Assembly: GCF_016863435.1 (NCBI RefSeq) | Contig: NZ_BOOW01000027.1 | Coordinates: 186,001-250,000, forward strand | Source of the DNA: Sinosporangium siamense | GTDB taxonomy: Bacteria; Actinomycetota; Actinomycetes; Streptosporangiales; Streptosporangiaceae | Length of the DNA: 64,000 nt | Reading direction: 5' to 3' | In this document: piece after piece, positions 8,504-17,107 of the stretch | Position numbering within the stretch: the first letter of the stretch is position 1 | Layout: each line of letters begins with the position of its first letter | The notes under the pieces: model-generated | What the model was told of the DNA's origin: nothing | Seen by the model: only the letters and a program-made list of their open reading frames with translations | Database searches by the model: none | Position numbers and translations under genes: made by a program

Positions 8504-9151
8504 TCACCGGCGCGGGCGCTGTTGCGCCTGCTCTTCGGCGGCGTCGAGCGCGGGTGCGAGGGCGGCGAGCGCGGAGCGGAGCAGATCGGGTAGCGAGCCG
8601 GACGGCACGACAAGCCCGCCGGCTGTGAGGGGTGCGGCCGGCGGTTGGAGCCACTGCTGGAGTGCGACCCGGACCGCGGCGGCCACACTCGCCGCGAGCA
8701 CGCGGGCGACGGGCGTGCCGGTGTCGCCGAGGCGCTGGTCGATCGCGGCGGCGAGGGGGTGTTCGACCGCTGCGGCGGCGTCCAGGAACGCCTCACGCAG
8801 CGTGGGGCTGGTGGTGATCAGCAGCAGTGCCTCGTGGTCACGCGGTTCGGTGTACTGCTCCAGGATCGCTTCGGTCAGGGCGTCGGCGAGACGGGTGCGG
8901 GCGGGCCTGGCTGCCAGCGCCGCGGCGACCCGTGATTCCCGTTCGGCGGTGACGGCGGCGACGATCGCCTGTTCACGACTGGAGAAGTAGTTGTTGTAGG
9001 TCCTCGGCGAGACGCCGGCGGCCTCCGCGATGTCGTCGACGCGGACGTTGTCGGGGCCGTGCTGGAGAGCCAGCCGCAGTGCCGCCTCGCGCAGTGCCAC
9101 TCGTGTGGCCTGCTTCTTCTGCTCGCGCAGCCCGGTTCGCCTTGTCGTCAC
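8504..9151 (-). CDS. TetR-family transcriptional regulator
   Basis: 215 residues from GTG 9151. The N-terminal TetR helix-turn-helix is at about 15-60 (ALREAALRLALQHGPDNVRV, then IAEAAGVSPRTYNNYFSSRE); the C-terminal helical domain is ligand-binding. It is divergent from the TIM-barrel gene at 9249. The intergenic DNA has two TGCGT/ACGCA-type palindromes (9173-9201), and the same half-sites recur before the MFS pump at 10467. It may therefore repress itself, the 9249 gene and the pump; this is inference. Confidence 0.9.
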   Translation of the reverse strand: MTTRRTGLREQKKQATRVALREAALRLALQHGPDNVRVDDIAEAAGVSPRTYNNYFSSREQAIVAAVTAERESRVAAALAARPARTRLADALTEAILEQYTEPRDHEALLLITTSPTLREAFLDAAAAVEHPLAAAIDQRLGDTGTPVARVLAASVAAAVRVALQQWLQPPAAPLTAGGLVVPSGSLPDLLRSALAALAPALDAAEEQAQQRPRR

Positions 9152-9172
9152 GCTTGCAGTGTCCCAACTTTA

Positions 9173-9201
9173 GTGCGTGTGCGCAAACTTGCGTGCACGC
9201 A
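9173..9201. promoter_or_regulatory. Two palindromic operator-like sites between TetR gene and 9249 gene
   Basis: TTGCGTGCACGCAA at 9188-9201 is a perfect 14-bp palindrome. TGCGTGTGCGCA at 9173-9184 is an imperfect copy about one and a half helical turns away. The position between divergent genes and the symmetry fit TetR binding. Confidence 0.6.
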
Positions 9202-9248
9202 ATATTTGTTCCTATGCTCAAAGGCCTCCGACAGAGAGGTTCAGACCC

Positions 9249-10277
9249 ATGCGAGCCAAGGGCATCTGCTACGACACCGGCTTCCTCCGCAACGGAAGCG
9301 ACTCCCGGCAGCACTTCACCCCTGATGTGGTCAAAAAGGAGCTGACCATCATCCGCGACGATCTCCACTGCAACGCCGTCCACATCACCGGCGGCGACCC
9401 GGACCGCCTGGAGCTCGCCGCCCGCTACGCCGCCGAGCTCGGACTGGAGATCTGGTTCTCCCCCTACCCGCTGGAGCAGACGACCGGCGAGATCCTCACC
9501 CTGCTCGCCGACTGCGCGACGCGGGCGGAGCGGCTCCGGGCGCAGGGAGCCGAGGTCGTGTTCGTCACAGGCGTAGAGCTGAGCGTCATGAACCGTGGTT
9601 TCCTCGAAGGCGACAACACCGACGAGCGACTCGGCTGGCTGCTAGGCGACCCGGCCCGCCGGCCCGAGAGGATCGCCGCGGCCGGCACCCGCCTCAACTC
9701 CTTCCTCCGCGAAGCCGTGGCGGTGGTCCGCGAGCGCTTCCACGGCAAGGTCACCTACGCCGCCATCCAGTTCGAAGGCGTCGACTGGGACCTGTTCGAC
9801 TTCACGACCTTCGAACTCATCCGGTCCGCCGAGGTCGCCGGCATCTTCCGAGAGGCCGTGCGCAGCCTCGTCGCCCAGCCCAAACCGGTCGCCATGACCG
9901 GTTTTGGCACCGCCACCTGGCGCGGCGCGGGTGACAACGCGCCCCGCAGCATGGAAGTCCTCGAAACCGACGAAGTCACCGGTGAGGCACTCCGGCTGAA
10001 CGGGGAATACGAGCGTGACGAGGCCGGCCAGGCGGCATACCTGAGCGAGCTGCTGGAGATCTTCGACAGCGAGGGCGTCGACAGCGCTTTTGTGTTCCTC
10101 TTCGCGCTCTACAACCTGCCCCACCGCCCTGACGGCGACCCCCGCGACGACCTCGACCTGGCCAGCCTCGGCATCGTCAAGGTCCTCGAAGACGGCCACG
10201 GCACCATCTATCCCGGCCTCCCCTGGGAGCCCAAGGCCGCCTTCGCCGCGGTTGCCGACCACTACCGCGGCGGCTGA
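9249..10277 (+). CDS. TIM-barrel glycoside-hydrolase-like protein ('abortive infection' annotation family)
   Basis: 342 residues from ATG 9249 (MRAKGICYDTGFLRNG). The sequence follows a beta/alpha-barrel pattern (FTPDVVKKELTIIRDDLHCN, AVHITGGDPDRLELAARYAA, VVFVTGVELSVMNRGFLEGD, YAAIQFEGVDWDLFD, SAFVFLFALYNLPHR) and has no signal peptide. Streptomyces and relatives hold many such proteins, often labelled 'abortive infection protein' in databases; I know of no solid evidence for that role. It is divergent from the TetR gene and upstream of an MFS pump with similar operator half-sites. The reaction is unknown. Confidence 0.72.
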   Translation: MRAKGICYDTGFLRNGSDSRQHFTPDVVKKELTIIRDDLHCNAVHITGGDPDRLELAARYAAELGLEIWFSPYPLEQTTGEILTLLADCATRAERLRAQGAEVVFVTGVELSVMNRGFLEGDNTDERLGWLLGDPARRPERIAAAGTRLNSFLREAVAVVRERFHGKVTYAAIQFEGVDWDLFDFTTFELIRSAEVAGIFREAVRSLVAQPKPVAMTGFGTATWRGAGDNAPRSMEVLETDEVTGEALRLNGEYERDEAGQAAYLSELLEIFDSEGVDSAFVFLFALYNLPHRPDGDPRDDLDLASLGIVKVLEDGHGTIYPGLPWEPKAAFAAVADHYRGG

Positions 10278-10362
10278 CCGCCTGCCGTAGCCCAGGCCCC
10301 ACGAGGTGGATCTGGATTGCGGCGGCGGAGCTGCGCGGGGCCGTTCCCGCCCATCCAATATT

Positions 10363-10409
10363 GCTGCGTCACGCAGCGAACATGGTAAGTTGACTGCGTG
10401 ACGCAGTCA
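10363..10409. promoter_or_regulatory. Two operator palindromes upstream of MFS pump
   Basis: GCTGCGTCACGCAGC at 10363-10377 (7-1-7) and TGACTGCGTGACGCAGTCA at 10391-10409 (9-1-9) are perfect odd-centred palindromes with shared half-site TGCGT/ACGCA, 29 bp apart centre to centre. A third half-site, GCGCAGTCA, follows at 10417-10425. This is a strong tandem repressor site directly before the pump gene. Confidence 0.7.
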
Positions 10410-10466
10410 CTGTGTGGCGCAGTCATATTGGCCCCATTGCTCTCCGATCAAGGAGTACAGCGCAGC

Positions 10467-11930
10467 ATGACCACATCCACCCGCCCCCAGAGCGGCGGCG
10501 CGGCGGCTCCCGCCCTCCTGTACGGGCGCATCGCGTTCGTCGTACTGGCCGTGATCCTCATCGCGGACTTCATGGAGCTCCTCGACGCCACGATCGTCAG
10601 CGTGGCGGCCCCCGCGATCGCCGAGGAGCTGAACGCCGGCGAGTCCGCACTGCAGTGGATGATGGCCGGATACACCCTCGCCGCCGGAGCCGGCCTCATC
10701 ACCGGGGGCCGCATCGGCGACCAGTTCGGACGCCGCCGCGTGTTCCTCCTCGGGCTGGCGGCGTTCATGCTGGCCTCCGCCGGCTGCGGGCTGGCGCCGA
10801 ACTCCGGTGTGCTGATCGGCATGCGGATCGCGCAAGGCCTGGCCGCCGGACTGATGATCCCGCAGGTGTTCGGCATCATCCGCGCCTCGTTCGAGCCCGG
10901 CGTACGCGCGAAGGCGTTCGGCGCCTACGGTGCCGTGCTCGGTGTGGCCTCGGTGGCCGGACCGCTGCTCGGCGGACTCCTGGTCGAAGCCGACCTGTTC
11001 GGTCTGGGCTGGCGGGCGATCTTCTGGGTGAACGTCCCGATCGCGATCATCGGGCTGATCGTGGGAGCCCGCTACATGCCCGAGTCACGCGTGCCGGGCA
11101 ACACCCGCCTGGACCTGCCTGGCGCGGTCCTCGCCTCCGCCGCCGTGGTGCTCCTGCTCCTGCCTCTCATGCAGGGCCGTGACTGGGGCTGGCCCTGGTG
11201 GAGCTTCCTCATCCTGGCGCTCTCGGTGCCGGCGGTGGCCCTGTTCCTCGTCAGGGAACGGCGCCTCGTCGCACGCGGCGGCCAGCCGATCCTCGACCCC
11301 GCCCTCCTCCGGGTGCGAGCCTTCGCCGGCGGACTGTCCGCTTCACTGCTGTTTTTCGGAGCTCTCGGCTCCTTCTTCCTCCTGCTGTCGCTCTATCTGC
11401 AACTGGGCACCGGTCGCAGCGCGCTTGACACCGGTCTGGTGATCCTGCCCTACGCCATCGGCTCGATCATCACCTCCGGCATCGGTGTCCAGTTCGCCCA
11501 CCGCGCCCTCCTGGTGTCGGGCGCGCTGGTCCTGGCCGCGTCCCAGATCGCCCTGCTCCTCATCGTCCGCGACGGCGCCGAACCCACATACTGGGCACTG
11601 GCCGCGCCGCTGTTCGTGGGCGGCCTGGGCCTTGGGCTCACCGCCCCGTCCCTGGTCAACGTCGTCCTGGCCGGAGTCCCCGCCAAGGACGCCGGTGCCG
11701 CCGGCGGTGTCCTCACCACCGTCGGCCAAGTCGGCAACGCACTCGGTGTCGCCGTGCTCGGGGTGGTGTTCTTCACCCGGCTGGAAAACCTCTCCGCCGA
11801 CGGAGCCACCGGCCTCGTCGCCTACGGCGAAGCCTTCACCGCGATCCTGCCCTGGCAGGTCGCCTGCTACCTCGCCGCGGCCGCGCTCATGTTCCTGCTG
11901 CCCAAGCGCGCCGGCGCCGCCCACACGTGA
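10467..11930 (+). CDS. MFS drug exporter, DHA2 (14-TM) type
   Basis: 487 residues from ATG 10467 (MTTSTRPQSG); the GTG at 10398 is rejected because that frame starts inside an operator palindrome. Motif A (GGRIGDQFGRRRVFLLG) follows TM2, motif C-like glycines (LGVASVAGPLLGGLL) lie in TM5, and about 14 hydrophobic segments are present. TM1 has the family motif LDATIVSVAAPAI. DHA2 proteins use proton antiport to expel drugs or natural products. The tandem TetR-type operators upstream suggest induction by the exported compound. Confidence 0.9.
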   Translation: MTTSTRPQSGGAAAPALLYGRIAFVVLAVILIADFMELLDATIVSVAAPAIAEELNAGESALQWMMAGYTLAAGAGLITGGRIGDQFGRRRVFLLGLAAFMLASAGCGLAPNSGVLIGMRIAQGLAAGLMIPQVFGIIRASFEPGVRAKAFGAYGAVLGVASVAGPLLGGLLVEADLFGLGWRAIFWVNVPIAIIGLIVGARYMPESRVPGNTRLDLPGAVLASAAVVLLLLPLMQGRDWGWPWWSFLILALSVPAVALFLVRERRLVARGGQPILDPALLRVRAFAGGLSASLLFFGALGSFFLLLSLYLQLGTGRSALDTGLVILPYAIGSIITSGIGVQFAHRALLVSGALVLAASQIALLLIVRDGAEPTYWALAAPLFVGGLGLGLTAPSLVNVVLAGVPAKDAGAAGGVLTTVGQVGNALGVAVLGVVFFTRLENLSADGATGLVAYGEAFTAILPWQVACYLAAAALMFLLPKRAGAAHT

Positions 11931-11952
11931 CGGCCGGGCACACCGAGCGGAG

Positions 11953-13302
11953 TCAGGGTGTGCGGGCGGTCGTCCGCATGAACAACCCGTGCGGGCGAAG
12001 AGTGGTGGTCTTGGCGAGGGTGACACGCTGACCCGGCAGGTGCTCCAGGCGCCACCGGGCGGTGACGGTGGCCAGCGCCAGAGCCGCCTCCACACCGCTG
12101 AAGCGGTCCCCGATGCACTGGCGAGCACCGCCGCTGAAGGCGATGAACGCGTTACGCGGCGGAGGGTCCCGTTGTGTGTCGTCCCATCGGCCGGGGTCGA
12201 AGCGCTCGGGGTCCGGATAGAGGCCGCCGCTCCGCTGAACGAGAAAGGGACTGTAGAACACGTTGGTACCGGCCCGCACCAGATGCCCGCCCAGCCGTAC
12301 ATCCGCGGTCGCCTTGCGGGTGAGCAGCCACCCGGGCGGATACAGCCGCAAGGTCTCCCGGATGACACGATGCGTGAGCGCCAGCCGGGGCAGGTGCTCG
12401 AACTCGGCGGGCGCACCGTCCAGAACCGCGTCGACCTCCGAATGCAGACCGGCCTCGACGTCCGGATGCAGGGCCAGCACGTGCAAGGTCCAGGAGAGCA
12501 GCGCGGCGGTGCTCTCGACTCCGGCCAGCAGAAAGGTGAGGGCCTGGTCGACAAGCTCGGTGTCGCTCAGCCCGCGCCCCCGCGCGGAGTCCTCCTCCCG
12601 GGAGGCGATCAGCAGCGCGGACAACAGGTCGCCGCGGTCGGCGCTGTCGCCCCGGCGGTCGGCGATGACGGCGCCGAAGGTCGCACGCAGGCGGTCACTG
12701 GCCCGCATATACCGCCGGTTGCCGCGGGTGGGCAGCCGGTTCAGCAGAGCCGGGGCGAGCATCCGGTGGTAGATCCCCTGAAACAGGGTGCCGACGTCGT
12801 CGGCGGAGTCGCGGATGACCTGGGGCGGCAGCGCGCTGGACAGCAGCGCCGCGGTCACCGTCCGCGCGGTGAGCGCCGACATCTCCGCCATCACATCCAG
12901 CACCCGGCCGTCATGCCACGACCCGGTCATGGCGTTGATCTGCTCGGCCATGATCCGGGCATAGCCCGGTAATCGGGCCTGACCGAACGCCGGTTGGATC
13001 AGCCTGCGCTGCCGCCGGTGCTCACTGTGAGGGCAGGTGGCCACCCCGTTCCCGAGCACCTCCCGCGCACGATCGGCGATCGGGCCTCCCTTGTCGAAGG
13101 TCCGGTCGTCGTGCAGGACCTGCCAGGTCAGCTCCGGGTCGCAGACCAGGATCGCCTGGACGGGACCGATGCGAACCCTGACCAGATCCGCACCCGCGGG
13201 CAGGGAGGTGAGAAACGCGAACGGATCGCGCAACACCGGAAGAGTGTGCCCCAGCAGCGGAACGCCTCCTGGAGCCTGGGGGATCGTGTCGGGAACCCTC
13301 AC
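11953..13302 (-). CDS. Cytochrome P450 (pentalenene-oxygenase-like)
   Basis: 449 residues from GTG 13302, chosen because AGGAG at 13311-13315 sits 8 nt before it. All P450 landmarks are present: an I-helix LLAGVESTAALLSW (about 240-255), ExxR as ETLRLYP, PERFDPGRW, and the haem loop FSGGARQCIGD with Cys about 396. The N-terminal VPDTIPQAPGGVPLLGHTLP is typical of bacterial P450s near terpene cyclases. No terpene synthase, ferredoxin or reductase gene is in the window, so the substrate is open. It is convergent with the MFS gene. Confidence 0.9.
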   Translation of the reverse strand: MRVPDTIPQAPGGVPLLGHTLPVLRDPFAFLTSLPAGADLVRVRIGPVQAILVCDPELTWQVLHDDRTFDKGGPIADRAREVLGNGVATCPHSEHRRQRRLIQPAFGQARLPGYARIMAEQINAMTGSWHDGRVLDVMAEMSALTARTVTAALLSSALPPQVIRDSADDVGTLFQGIYHRMLAPALLNRLPTRGNRRYMRASDRLRATFGAVIADRRGDSADRGDLLSALLIASREEDSARGRGLSDTELVDQALTFLLAGVESTAALLSWTLHVLALHPDVEAGLHSEVDAVLDGAPAEFEHLPRLALTHRVIRETLRLYPPGWLLTRKATADVRLGGHLVRAGTNVFYSPFLVQRSGGLYPDPERFDPGRWDDTQRDPPPRNAFIAFSGGARQCIGDRFSGVEAALALATVTARWRLEHLPGQRVTLAKTTTLRPHGLFMRTTARTP

Positions 13303-13562
13303 GCTTGAGTCTCCTGTCAGGACACGACGATGCCCGGTCATGATGCCCTGTCAGCCCGGCCGGTAAGCCTCCGGTCGTCCGGGGGCTTACCGCGTGCTCT
13401 GCTCGATCGATCGTCGGGAAGGCTTCGCCGTACGGCAGAGCGGCCTCAGCCGGGTGTCCCTCTCACCGGCCCGCACCAGGGCGCTTCGTGTTAACGCAGG
13501 TCAGAGAGGGCTTCGTCGGATATTCACCGATTGCTGCCGAGGACCCCCGCTAGGGTTGGTTC

Positions 13563-14393
13563 ATGGGGATCTTTGGTTCTGTGATTGATGTGCGTCCGTT
13601 GTTCCCGGGCGAGCGGTGTGCTCTGCTTGAGTTGCTGCGCGACCTGAGTCCGCAGGACTGGGCCAGGCCGACGGTCTGCCCGGGATGGGATGTGCACGAC
13701 ATCGCCGGTCATGTCCTCAACGACTATCTGCGGCGCATCTCGGGAAGCCGCGACAAGCACGCGGGGGCACGCTTCGCCGAGGGCGAGACGCTGCCCCGCT
13801 ATCTGGCGCGGGTCAACGGCGAGTTCGTCCAGGCGACGCGTCAGATCAGCCCCGAGCTGATCGTCGAGTTGCTGGAGCACCTGGGGCCGCAGCTCGACGC
13901 CGTCTGGGCCGCCCGTGAGCTGGAGGCGCCCGCCGACCTGGACGTGTCGTGGGCCGCCACGGACGTCGCCAGCCCCGCCTGGCTGGACATCGCCCGCGAA
14001 TACACCGAGTTCTGGGTGCATCAGCAGCAGATCCGCGACGCCGTCGCCCGGCCGGGGGCGACCGAGCCCGAGCTTATGGCGCCGGTGCTGAACGTTTTCG
14101 CGCGAGCTCTCCCGCAGAGCCTGAGCGGGCACGACCGGCCCGAGGGTACGGTGGCCGAACTGGAGGTGCTCGGGACCGCGGGCGGCCGGTGGGGCGCGGC
14201 CTGGCAGGAGGGCCGGTGGCGCCTGGCGGCGCCGGTGCCCGAGCCGCAGGCCCGCGTCACGATGGACCAGGACACCTTCTGGCGGCTCGCCACCCGGGGC
14301 ATCACCGTCGAGCAGGCCCGCGACCGCTCCCAGCCGAGCGGCGACCCCGAACTCACCGCCGCCATGACAACCCTCCTCGCGGTCATCGCCTGA
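13563..14393 (+). CDS. Maleylpyruvate isomerase family, mycothiol-dependent-type protein
   Basis: 276 residues. The N-terminal DinB-like metal-binding domain carries the family pattern LSPQDWARPTVCPGWDVHDIAGHV with His at about 52, and later REYTEFWVHQQQIRDAV supplying two more probable ligand histidines. The C-terminal part (about 185-265) is SCP2/MDMPI-C-like. Related enzymes use mycothiol, supporting an actinomycete host. Many members are of unknown specificity. It stands alone, with a tandem repeat downstream. Confidence 0.82.
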   Translation: MGIFGSVIDVRPLFPGERCALLELLRDLSPQDWARPTVCPGWDVHDIAGHVLNDYLRRISGSRDKHAGARFAEGETLPRYLARVNGEFVQATRQISPELIVELLEHLGPQLDAVWAARELEAPADLDVSWAATDVASPAWLDIAREYTEFWVHQQQIRDAVARPGATEPELMAPVLNVFARALPQSLSGHDRPEGTVAELEVLGTAGGRWGAAWQEGRWRLAAPVPEPQARVTMDQDTFWRLATRGITVEQARDRSQPSGDPELTAAMTTLLAVIA

Positions 14394-14413
14394 CCGGCGC
14401 CGATTTTCCGTAC

Positions 14414-14494
14414 GGACTGCAACATGACGTCGGTCCGTACGGACCGCACTATGACGTCGGGAGGGACGGACTGCACCATGACGTCGGGAGGGAC
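14414..14494. repeat. Three tandem 27-bp repeats
   Basis: Units at 14414-14440, 14441-14467 and 14468-14494 share the pattern GGACYGCAMYATGACGTCGG followed by seven more bases ending GAC or TAC. The period is exactly 27 bp without spacers, so it is a short tandem repeat and not CRISPR. The rest of the 14394-14840 intergenic stretch holds no gene that I can see. Confidence 0.75.
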
Positions 14495-14840
14495 GGCGCG
14501 GCGTCGGTTCAATGGGGGAGCAGCCGTCCTGCCCGGCACCTCACCGAGTCGGCCAGGACATCGGGGTCAAGGCGCTGAACCTAATCCGGGCCGCTGCCGG
14601 GTGTCGGGGCGGAGCGGTGTCGCCTACTCTCCAGGTGGGCAGAGTCCAGTAGCACGCCGACGGGGTCTGCGGCGCATTCACGAACGCATTCTCGATACGG
14701 ATGACGGTAATATCGGAGTGGGCTGTTAATGGCCGTGCCCGCAACGGACGCCGCAGGAACCGGGAAATCGCGGATCAAATAGCTGCGCACCGCGACGCTG
14801 GACGAACCGAAAACGCCATGTCGCGCTGGAAGGGGTTGTG

Positions 14841-15449
14841 ATGCAGGTAGCGGTGGTTACCTTCGACGGATTCAACGAGCTCGACAGCTTCATCGCCTCG
14901 GCAATAATCAACCGATGCCGCAGGGAGGGCTTGGAAGCATTTATCACGACGCCGACGCCGGTGGTCAAGTCGATGAACGGCGTCGAGGTAACGGGACAGC
15001 GCTCATTCGAGTTCGTGACCGAGGCCGACGCCGTGCTGATCGGCAGCGGGGTGAAGGCTCGTGACGTGGTCGCCGACAGCCGGCTGCTGTCCATGCTGCC
15101 GCTCGATCCTTCGCGACAGCTGGTCGGTGCGCAGTGCTCCGGCGCTCTCGTGCTGGCACACCTCGGGCTGCTGGGTGACATGCCGGCTTGCACCGACACG
15201 ATGACCCGGCCCTTTGTCGAAGCCCGCGGCATCAGCGTGCTGGATGCGCCCTTCCACGCGGAGGGGAACATCGCCACGGCGGGCGGTTGCTTGGCGTCCC
15301 AGTATCTCGCGGCATGGGTGATCACCCGAATTCTTGGAGAGGACGCAGCGCGTGGAGTCCTCGACTACGTCGCTCCGGTCGGTGAGAAGGACGAGACCGT
15401 CGAGCGCGCCATGCGCGCCATCCACACCGGAGAACTCACGCGCAGCTGA
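14841..15449 (+). CDS. DJ-1/PfpI-family protein
   Basis: 202 residues from ATG 14841, preceded by GGAAGGGG. The class I glutamine-amidotransferase-like fold starts MQVAVVTFDGFNELDSF, and the nucleophile elbow is GAQCSGALVLAH with Cys99. A helix with TAGGCLASQYLAAWVITRIL follows. Family members include isonitrile hydratases, glyoxalases/chaperones and AraC-linked sensors; the exact activity cannot be assigned. It is monocistronic. Confidence 0.85.
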   Translation: MQVAVVTFDGFNELDSFIASAIINRCRREGLEAFITTPTPVVKSMNGVEVTGQRSFEFVTEADAVLIGSGVKARDVVADSRLLSMLPLDPSRQLVGAQCSGALVLAHLGLLGDMPACTDTMTRPFVEARGISVLDAPFHAEGNIATAGGCLASQYLAAWVITRILGEDAARGVLDYVAPVGEKDETVERAMRAIHTGELTRS

Positions 15450-15613
15450 CGCGACTCAAAGTCCCCTTCAGCGCTCGCCCCGGATCAAGTGCCCGCCGGC
15501 GACCTCTCGCCCGATCCCGAATCAAAGCTCATGATCACACAGGCTTTGTCGTCAGGTGCGGCTCCAGCCGTACAAGCCATGTCCGTGAATCTTGTCACCA
15601 GGGTGTTCGGCTG

Positions 15614-16174
15614 GTGGGAAGATCGAGGGTGCTCCGAATAGCAAACGCGATACTCGCAAGATTGCCGGGACCGCTGCACGCCCTTGCGCTGAAGCACCGC
15701 GAACTGCTGAAGTTCGCGGTGGTGGGTGGAACCGCGTTCTTAGTGGACAACACGGTGTTCTACGGGCTGAAGCTCACCGTTTTGGAACCGAAGCCGGTGA
15801 CCGCGAAAATCATCGCGGTGCTCGTGGCGACGATCGTGTCCTACGTGTTGAACCGCGAATGGTCGTTCCGGACCAGGGGAGGCCGCGAGCGCCGTCACGA
15901 GGCGGCGCTGTTCTTCCTGGTCAGTGGCGTCGGTCTGGTGCTCAGCTCCGCGCCGCTGTGGATCTCCCGATACGTGTTCCGGCTGGAGACCCCGGATGTG
16001 AGCCTCCTGACCCAGGAGATCGCCGACTTCGTGAGCGCGCAGATCATCGGCACACTGATCGCCATGGTCTTCCGCTTCTGGGCGCTCAGAAAGTGGGTCT
16101 TCCCGGATGAGAAGGCCCGGTCCGGCAGCGTGCGACTGGCTCCCGCTCCCTATTCCACGGACAAGGCGGCTTGA
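15614..16174 (+). CDS. GtrA-family membrane protein
   Basis: 186 residues with four membrane helices in the GtrA pattern: LKFAVVGGTAFLVDNTVFYG, AKIIAVLVATIVSYVLNREW, a third at AALFFLVSGVGLVLS, and AQIIGTLIAMVFRFWALRKWVF. The WSFR and ALRKWVF motifs are typical. GtrA-like proteins are thought to flip polyprenyl-linked sugars for cell-wall or teichoic/arabinogalactan assembly. GTG 15614 and GTG 15629 are both possible starts. A mannosyltransferase-like gene lies about 1 kb downstream, but not in an operon with it. Confidence 0.88.
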   Translation: MGRSRVLRIANAILARLPGPLHALALKHRELLKFAVVGGTAFLVDNTVFYGLKLTVLEPKPVTAKIIAVLVATIVSYVLNREWSFRTRGGRERRHEAALFFLVSGVGLVLSSAPLWISRYVFRLETPDVSLLTQEIADFVSAQIIGTLIAMVFRFWALRKWVFPDEKARSGSVRLAPAPYSTDKAA

Positions 16175-16463
16175 CGGCGGCGAATGCAGAAGCCGTCTCG
16201 GTGGCTGGCCTGCTTCATGCCGCTGCCGAGCCCCTCCTTGGATGGAGAGTGAACAAAAGTCCCGTAAGCCGGCGGACACGGACTCTCACCGGGGGCGGTC
16301 AGAAAAAGGGTAAGGGGGAGTGTTCCTGAGAGGGGTGGGGACTGCGCGGCGGGGGAGCGAGGGAACCAACCAGGGACGGGGGGAGACCGGCAGTGCGTGG
16401 CCCGCCTCCCTGGGGCGGCCTGTGGAGCTCGGATGCCGAGTCCGGCCTTGAATTAACATAAAT

Positions 16464-16973
16464 CTACTTTGTAAAGGCAGTGGCCTGGTGATCACGCCAC
16501 TTGGCCACAAGATCAAACATCTGCGCCTGGAGGAAAGCAAAATACTCCTGCATGCGCCCCAGGTGGGCCCCCGCGTTCGTGTCGGGGCCGCCCACCGCCT
16601 CGACCGCGTCCTTCGCCGCCTCGGCCACCTGGTCGAAGAGCGTCATCTTCGCCAACGTCGCCTCATACCAAGCGTCGTCCGGCATCCGGTAGCGGTCACG
16701 GCGTGACCCCGGCACCGGTTCGCGAATCAGCAGGTTGACGTGTGTCAGGTAACGGACGGCGCCGGAGATGGCGGCAGGACTCACACCGATGCGTTCACCC
16801 AGTTCGGCGGCGGTCAGAGCGTCTTCCTCTGCGGCCATCATGGTGAACAGCACGCGGGCCGCCATCGGCGGGAAGCCCCACTCGGAGAACATGCGGCTCA
16901 TGCGTTCGACGGACTGGCGTACGGCGTCCTGGTCGCGCGGGGCGGGGGTCTGATCGCTCATCTGGGCGTCCAT
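16464..16973 (-). CDS. GbsR/MarR-type winged-helix regulator
   Basis: 169 residues. The winged helix covers about 35-100 (FPPMAARVLFTMMAAEEDAL, LGERIGVSPAAISGAVRYLT, REPVPGSRRDRYRMPDDAWY); a helical tail follows. Such proteins repress exporters or osmoprotection genes. The start may be M1 (16973) or M5 (16961). The DNA from the promoter through the first 45 codons is duplicated at 19504-19667, and the last 22 bp at 8371-8392, so this locus has been a recombination substrate. It is divergent from the glycosyltransferase-like gene at 17108. Confidence 0.85.
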   Translation of the reverse strand: MDAQMSDQTPAPRDQDAVRQSVERMSRMFSEWGFPPMAARVLFTMMAAEEDALTAAELGERIGVSPAAISGAVRYLTHVNLLIREPVPGSRRDRYRMPDDAWYEATLAKMTLFDQVAEAAKDAVEAVGGPDTNAGAHLGRMQEYFAFLQAQMFDLVAKWRDHQATAFTK

Positions 16974-17107
16974 CTCGCGTTATGCATCCTCTAAGCGTAG
17001 GCACAAGTGCTGCTACGCAACATTCACAAGCTTGTGAAGGTACTGTAAGCCCTATGCGCCCCACCTGTGGTGATCGTGCGTTCTGCCGCGGCGGGTAGGC
17101 TCTGGCG

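Noticed and set aside
11343-12554. 403-codon minus strand frame across the P450 and MFS genes
   Set aside because: It is out of frame with the P450 and antisense to the MFS gene, with no domain content.
11953-13302. Terpene biosynthetic cluster around the P450
   Set aside because: No terpene synthase, prenyltransferase or redox partner lies in the surrounding genes.
14414-14494. Possible CRISPR array
   Set aside because: Repeats are directly tandem with no spacers; likewise for the 49-bp repeats at 33006-33128.
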